DNA from: Gemmatimonadota bacterium
Lineage (GTDB): Bacteria; Gemmatimonadota; Gemmatimonadetes; Gemmatimonadales; GWC2-71-9
Reading direction: 5' to 3'
Length of the DNA: 64,000 nt
Assembly (NCBI GenBank): GCA_025358055.1
Contig: JANYKV010000019.1
Span: 1 to 64,000, forward strand
The notes beneath the pieces were generated by a model. The model was not told the DNA's origin. It was given only the letters and a program-made list of their open reading frames with translations, and made no database searches. The translations under genes and the position numbers were made by a program. Positions 59,875 through 64,000 of this stretch are shown piece after piece. Position 1 is the first letter of the stretch. Every line of letters begins with the position of its first letter.

Positions 59875-60695
59875 CGCAGTTGCCGCAGAAACCGTTCGGG
59901 GTGGTTGAGGAAGTCGCGAGTGAGTGTCACATGATCGAGAGCTTCGTATTTCACCGCGGCTATGGGTGTCTCGTCGAAACTGTAAATCGTGGCGCCGGGA
60001 AACGCGAGCAACAGCGGGGAGTGTGTGGCGATGATGAACTGGGCATTCTCGTTCACCATCTCGTTCAACATTAGGATGAGGCCCAGTTGGCTTTGCGGTG
60101 AGAGGGGCGCTTCCGGCTCATCCAAGACATAGAGGCCGCCTGGAATGAAGCGCGCCTGAAAGAGTTTGAGGAAGCTCTGTCCGTGAGAATTCGCGTCCAA
60201 GTCAACGCCATATCGCTGTTCCATTTCAGCCAGCGAGGTCCTTGCCGGACCTTGGGCGAGCCCTTTCGCATAGGCGGATCGGTCCCGGTATTCCTCTTCG
60301 AGACGCTCGATGTCACCGAGGAACCCTGCGCGCATCTGGCCCAGGCGCCGCGTGAAGCCAAAGAAGTCCTCAGCGCGCAAAAAGAATCCCCGATGCGTAC
60401 GGTGGGCCCATCCGAGCCGGAAAACGGCGGCGAGGCTGCGTTGCTGCGCCAGTGTCTCGTCTCGGGTCACGTCCTCGGCGCCGACAGTGGGAAGATGAGC
60501 CGCCGCGGCGATACCTTCCAGCAGCGTAGACTTTCCCGATCCGTTCTCCCCCACAAAGAAGGTCACGGGGGCCGAGAGGTCGAGACTGGTGAGGGCATTG
60601 ACCACGGGGACAGAGAACGGGAAGGCTCGATTCTCGTCTGGTTCGGGGCGACGCTTCAGGGAAACGGCTGCGAGATGAGGCAAGGTGAGATCCAC
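59871..60695 (-). CDS. AAA family ATPase (SMC/RecF-like)
   Basis: 274 residues with Walker A GENGSGKST (49-57), an inserted helical segment (FLGDIERLEEEYRDRSAYAKG), the signature-like NSHGQSFLKLF, Walker B GLYVLDEPEAPLSP and the H-loop in FIIATHSPLLLAFPG. Proteins of this form are stand-alone ATPases of the AAA_21 type; partner unknown. GTG 60695 starts it 6 bases after the upstream alpha/beta hydrolase. It overlaps the AlkD-like gene (ATGA), so a role with alkylation repair is possible but unproven. Confidence 0.9.
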   Translation of the reverse strand: MDLTLPHLAAVSLKRRPEPDENRAFPFSVPVVNALTSLDLSAPVTFFVGENGSGKSTLLEGIAAAAHLPTVGAEDVTRDETLAQQRSLAAVFRLGWAHRTHRGFFLRAEDFFGFTRRLGQMRAGFLGDIERLEEEYRDRSAYAKGLAQGPARTSLAEMEQRYGVDLDANSHGQSFLKLFQARFIPGGLYVLDEPEAPLSPQSQLGLILMLNEMVNENAQFIIATHSPLLLAFPGATIYSFDETPIAAVKYEALDHVTLTRDFLNHPERFLRQLR

Positions 60696-60701
60696 TCAGT
60701 C

Positions 60702-61610
60702 CTATCTGGTCACCGACCCGAGCGCGCTCCGAACCACACCTACGATGTCTTGAAAATGACTGAACCCCGGCGAAATCAGCTCGAAATGCCCGGCGCCATC
60801 GAACACGGTGAGCGTTACGGGATCGCCTGTCGCGCGACTCGCCCCATAGTACTGTCGCACATAGTCCTCCGGGACGATTCTGTCCGCCGATCCATTGACG
60901 AGCCATTGACCGGTGCCGATCGGCAGGAGGTCCGCCGGTGAGGCGGTCCGGTATCGATCCGCCTGTTCCGTCGGTGTTCCGCCCATGAGCTCGCGGACCG
61001 CCGTGCCGCACAGTTGGCGTTCGTGGGCTGCCCGAAGGTCCGCCAGCCCGGCCAGGGACACCACACCACGAAGGGTGATAGGGACCGTTCCGCCGCCGGG
61101 GGCTGTTTTCGGAAGTCGCGACCTGGTCGCCAACCAGAGAGCTAGATGCCCGCCAGCCGAGTGCCCCATCGCGATCACGTGGGTGAGGTCGAGTTGGTAT
61201 TGCGTTGCGACCGCACGAAGCTTGTCGGCGCCCAGTGCCGCATCCTCAAAAGTCCCCGGCCAACCGCCGCCGGGGTCGCCGATCCGACGGTACTCCAGAC
61301 TCCAGACCGCAAAGCCTTCTTTGGCTAAGGCCGCGGCGAAGGGGGCGATATGGTCGAGATTGTATTGGGTCCGCCAACACCCTCCATGAATGAGGATGAT
61401 CACCGCATGAGGTCCCGCCGATAGAGGCAAGAAGAGGTCGGCAAATTGGTGAGGATCGTCCCCATAGGTTACCCGATGACTAGCCACCCCTTTGGGCAGC
61501 GCAAGGATCTGGTCGAAACTCATTGTCTGTGCGGTCACGTCTCGGTTCCCCACTAGCGACCCGATCCACAGCAGTGCCGCGGAAAGGCGTCGTGCAAATC
61601 GGATCTGCAT
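60702..61610 (-). CDS. Secreted alpha/beta hydrolase, BD-FAE/esterase type
   Basis: 302 residues: signal peptide (MQIRFARRLSAALLWIGSLVG), then HGGCWRTQYNL (oxyanion hole), nucleophile GHSAGGHLALWLA, acid in NGSADRIVPEDY and histidine in GAGHFELISP. It resembles bifunctional feruloyl/acetylxylan esterase-like and carboxylesterase enzymes. ATG 61610 is 5 bases after GGAG; ATG 61664 adds a cysteine-rich leader without support. The 151 bases upstream (61611-61761) show no gene. Confidence 0.88.
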   Translation of the reverse strand: MQIRFARRLSAALLWIGSLVGNRDVTAQTMSFDQILALPKGVASHRVTYGDDPHQFADLFLPLSAGPHAVIILIHGGCWRTQYNLDHIAPFAAALAKEGFAVWSLEYRRIGDPGGGWPGTFEDAALGADKLRAVATQYQLDLTHVIAMGHSAGGHLALWLATRSRLPKTAPGGGTVPITLRGVVSLAGLADLRAAHERQLCGTAVRELMGGTPTEQADRYRTASPADLLPIGTGQWLVNGSADRIVPEDYVRQYYGASRATGDPVTLTVFDGAGHFELISPGFSHFQDIVGVVRSALGSVTR

Positions 61611-61761
61611 CGGAACTCCGGCCCGAAGGTTGCACACGTTACGCCGCTTCCCTGTGTCTGTCAATCAGCGGAACCATCAGACCTGGCTACAGGGGGGCGC
61701 AAAGGGACGGAGGGCAAGAACAAATCACGCGGAGCCGCGGCGAGAGCGGAGGGTTTGTGGC

Positions 61762-62598
61762 TCAGTCCAGCGTATTGATGCGAAGCTTGTAGAGTTCGTT
61801 CCGTACGATCTCATCTGCCTCTCGAATCAGCATAGAGAGATCATCGCGTCGGCTGAGGAACCGCCCCGAAAGGCTGTCCGCAACGCCGGAAGCGAGCCCG
61901 ACAATGAGGTCCGCGGCTTGGACTGCGGTCACGTCCCGACCCTCATCGAAGATGGAGTGAAACCAGGGCATCCATCGTTTCCCCTCTTCGGTGCCGAGAA
62001 TCTGCTCCGCCATAGCGGTGCGAACCGTGCCCGGCTCGATTGCGAACACGGCAATGCCGGCTTCCATGACCTCGGCGGCCACGACCTCCGTGAGCCGGGT
62101 GAGTGCGGTCTTGCTCACCACATAGGCGGAGAGATATGGGATCCCGATCGAACCGGCCCCGCTCGAGACGTTGATGATTCGACCCCGACCTCGAGCCAAC
62201 ATGCGAGGCAGGACTGCCCGCATGCAGAGCATCGGTCCCCGCAGATTCACTTCAACTGTTCGCCACCATTCGTCGGGATCGGCCAGGGCGACCGGCCCAA
62301 CCGGGGGACCCAGTCCTGCGTTGTTCACCAGTATCTCGATTGGGCCGAATTCTGTTTCCGCGTCTTTAACCGCTGCGAACAGGTCCGCCTCAACCGTCAC
62401 ATCCGCGCGGAACCCGCGAGCGGCCGCACCGGTGGCTCGGATCGCCCGAGCCACCTCCTCGACCTGATCCACCGATCGGGCAACCATTGCCACACGTGCG
62501 CCGGCGCGGGCCAAAGATTCGGCACAGGCGCGACCGATTCCGCGACTCGCTCCGGTGACCAACGCCACCTTTCCCACCAGGGAGCGATCGCCGTTCAT
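61762..62598 (-). CDS. SDR family oxidoreductase
   Basis: 278 residues, a classical short-chain dehydrogenase: TGASRGIG cofactor loop, NNAGLG, the catalytic serine in INVSSGAGS and YVVSK (Tyr/Lys pair), then PGTVRTAMAEQI. It likely uses NADP(H) given the Arg after the glycine loop. Substrate unknown. Its ATG at 62598 shares one base with the stop of the upstream serine hydrolase (TGATG); GTG 62601 is an alternative. The pair is therefore translationally coupled. Confidence 0.92.
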   Translation of the reverse strand: MNGDRSLVGKVALVTGASRGIGRACAESLARAGARVAMVARSVDQVEEVARAIRATGAAARGFRADVTVEADLFAAVKDAETEFGPIEILVNNAGLGPPVGPVALADPDEWWRTVEVNLRGPMLCMRAVLPRMLARGRGRIINVSSGAGSIGIPYLSAYVVSKTALTRLTEVVAAEVMEAGIAVFAIEPGTVRTAMAEQILGTEEGKRWMPWFHSIFDEGRDVTAVQAADLIVGLASGVADSLSGRFLSRRDDLSMLIREADEIVRNELYKLRINTLD

Positions 62599-63986
62599 CA
62601 CGGAAGCTTCCGGAAAGCTGCGGAAAAATCGACCCGATCGAATTGCAGTTCCCGAATGGTCCCGTCGTGGTTGCGTCTGAAGAACAGCCGCACCGCGTCG
62701 TTGCTTGAAAAGAACCCTGACGTGTCGGAATCGAACGCGAGGGCCGCGCGCCCCAGGTAGGGCGCCTCGAACAAAGTCGAGTCGCCTCGGGTGAACACCT
62801 GCACCACCATGCCCGGTCGAAGCTCGTAGGACCCAAGCAGCTTGTCGCGCGCTGCAGTTGCAATCAGGCGGGGTTGTGGGTGTGTCATCCGTGCTCCGAG
62901 ATACACCGCGGCCACGCGGATTGCGATACCGCCGGGATCAAACTCCGCCAGGTTGGAAAGCACCACGACCGTGAAACGCTGATCCGGAAACCGCATGATC
63001 ATGTTCCGGAATCCGACCCAGCTTCCGCCGTGCTGTTCCACCCTGAGCCCAAGAACGCTGCCAAGCGACCACCCAAATCCGTATTTCGTGGCCGAACCGT
63101 CGTTCAGACGGCCGGGGGTAAATGCCTCGTTGAGCGTGCGCCTCTGAACCAGGCGTTCTGAGTTGAGCGCTTGATCCCACTTAAACATATCTCGCAGCGT
63201 CGTGACAACGTTGTCCTCGCCGTAAATCGCATTGAAGGGGGTGTAGTCGATCTCCTTAAAGCCGGAATCGCCGCGCTCATAGCTGGAAGCGCGGTTGGGG
63301 ATGACCGGCTTGGTTTCGTCGTAAACGGCGGACTGAGACATACCAAGCGGCCGAAAGATGTGTTCGGCCAGGAACTGCGCATATCGCCGGCCCGAGGCCT
63401 TCTCAATGATTTGGCCGAGCAGCACGTATCCGGAGTTGCTGTATTCCCATTGTGCGCCGGGTCGAAAATGCGGCGTGGCGCTTTGGGCCAGCAATGCGAC
63501 GACGTCTTTGGCCGTGGGCTCAAACGAGCTCGGCTTTGTCCGCATCGATCGGGGCCAGTCTTTGCCGACCTTACCGTTGTCGACGAACAGCTGTTCGTAT
63601 TCAGGGAATCCGGCGACGTGGTGGAGGAGGTGACGGATGGAAATCGACTCCGCATATTGCGGAAACTCTGGGAAGAATCTCGTCAACTTATCATCGTATG
63701 AGAGCTTCCCTCGTTCCGCGAGCATCATGATGGCCATCGCCGTGAATTGCTTTGAGACCGATCCGAGGAGGAAGCGGGTGTCCGGAGTAATCGGTGTTCC
63801 GGCTTCGAGGCTCGACGCGCCATAGCCTTTGGCCAGCAGAACACTCGTCCCCTCGATGACTAGAACGGCGGCCCCGGGCGAAGAAGGGTGGGACCAGCGT
63901 GACAGAATGGAATCAACTCGTTTGACCGGGCTTTGCGCGGCTACCGTGCGGCCTAATGCGGGGCCACCGATGACCATCAAAAGCAA
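62598..63986 (-). CDS. CubicO-type serine hydrolase, 5' end possibly beyond the window
   Basis: About 462 residues visible from TTG 63986. The class C beta-lactamase-like triad is SVSK in LLGSVSKQFTAMA, YSN in QWEYSNSGYVLL and HGG in EQHGGSWVGF. A C-terminal beta-rich extension (about 360-462) follows. The N-terminus reads into a signal peptide (LLLMVIGGPALGRTVAAQ), and the frame stays open to the window edge, so the real start and basic n-region may lie outside. Likely a peptidoglycan- or ester-cleaving exported enzyme. Its stop overlaps the SDR gene start. Confidence 0.88.
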   Translation of the reverse strand: MLLMVIGGPALGRTVAAQSPVKRVDSILSRWSHPSSPGAAVLVIEGTSVLLAKGYGASSLEAGTPITPDTRFLLGSVSKQFTAMAIMMLAERGKLSYDDKLTRFFPEFPQYAESISIRHLLHHVAGFPEYEQLFVDNGKVGKDWPRSMRTKPSSFEPTAKDVVALLAQSATPHFRPGAQWEYSNSGYVLLGQIIEKASGRRYAQFLAEHIFRPLGMSQSAVYDETKPVIPNRASSYERGDSGFKEIDYTPFNAIYGEDNVVTTLRDMFKWDQALNSERLVQRRTLNEAFTPGRLNDGSATKYGFGWSLGSVLGLRVEQHGGSWVGFRNMIMRFPDQRFTVVVLSNLAEFDPGGIAIRVAAVYLGARMTHPQPRLIATAARDKLLGSYELRPGMVVQVFTRGDSTLFEAPYLGRAALAFDSDTSGFFSSNDAVRLFFRRNHDGTIRELQFDRVDFSAAFRKLP

Positions 63987-64000
63987 TTGTGGGACAGTGA

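Noticed and set aside
1-64000. tRNA, rRNA, insertion sequences, integrases, phage genes, biosynthetic clusters
   Set aside because: None seen on either strand; the window appears to be core/accessory chromosome without mobile enzymes.

Overview
The window is GC-rich and densely coding. It looks like a chromosomal segment of a soil-type Gemmatimonadota (possibly Acidobacteriota) genome. This is an inference from gene content: three PadR + ADOP-type permease modules, many signal-peptide-bearing hydrolases and peptidases (S9, M20, M28-like, CubicO, amidohydrolases, CocE), Tat-type signals and frequent non-ATG starts. I see no rRNA, tRNA, CRISPR array, transposase or phage gene. The window is ordinary chromosome with a few regulatory islands.

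Layout. 0.1-6.8 kb: secreted amidohydrolase, a secreted carboxypeptidase-regulatory-like protein, an intergenic hairpin plus a 14-bp tandem repeat, an NTF2-like/secreted pair downstream of phenylacetate-CoA ligase (paaK), and an AGMO-like membrane di-iron hydroxylase. 7-11 kb: ECHDC3-like crotonase, a NagB/PIG-L fusion and an AbgB-like peptidase in one operon. 11-19.2 kb: two S9 peptidases, a VOC protein, a CubicO hydrolase with a membrane tail and an NmrA-like protein. 19.4-21.5 kb: a tandem HhH protein and an RNB ribonuclease. 21.6-25.6 kb: the most interesting locus. A CarH/LitR-like MerR-cobalamin photoreceptor overlaps an SDR-DUF2867 gene and is divergent, across an AT-rich promoter, from a DUF378 + FAS1 + FAS1 operon. 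25.6-37.9 kb: three PadR/ADOP modules, one with an in-frame stop codon, interrupted by an M20 peptidase and a small winged-helix/nucleotidyltransferase pair with palindromes upstream.

38-49 kb: AstE/AspA-like deacylase, M28-like peptidase, YpfJ metallopeptidase, MetX-like and CocE hydrolases, a thioesterase, a Tat-exported orphan, an M29-like fragment, a VOC protein and an epoxide hydrolase. 49-55.3 kb: fused indolepyruvate:ferredoxin oxidoreductase, amidase and class V aminotransferase. 55.3-64 kb, all on the minus strand: CubicO hydrolase, SDR, alpha/beta hydrolase, AAA ATPase, AlkD-like glycosylase, DinB, DUF4287/DUF5655, alkyltransferase-like protein, YtcJ-like amidohydrolase and YhhN lysoplasmalogenase. 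This last block contains an apparent alkylation-damage cluster.

Working together: the exported enzymes suggest a scavenger of peptides and amides. The AGMO-like hydroxylase and YhhN protein point to ether-lipid turnover. The PadR/ADOP modules are probable inducible export or stress systems. The B12 photoreceptor locus is a probable light-switched regulon. All functions come from reading motifs; no database search was run.
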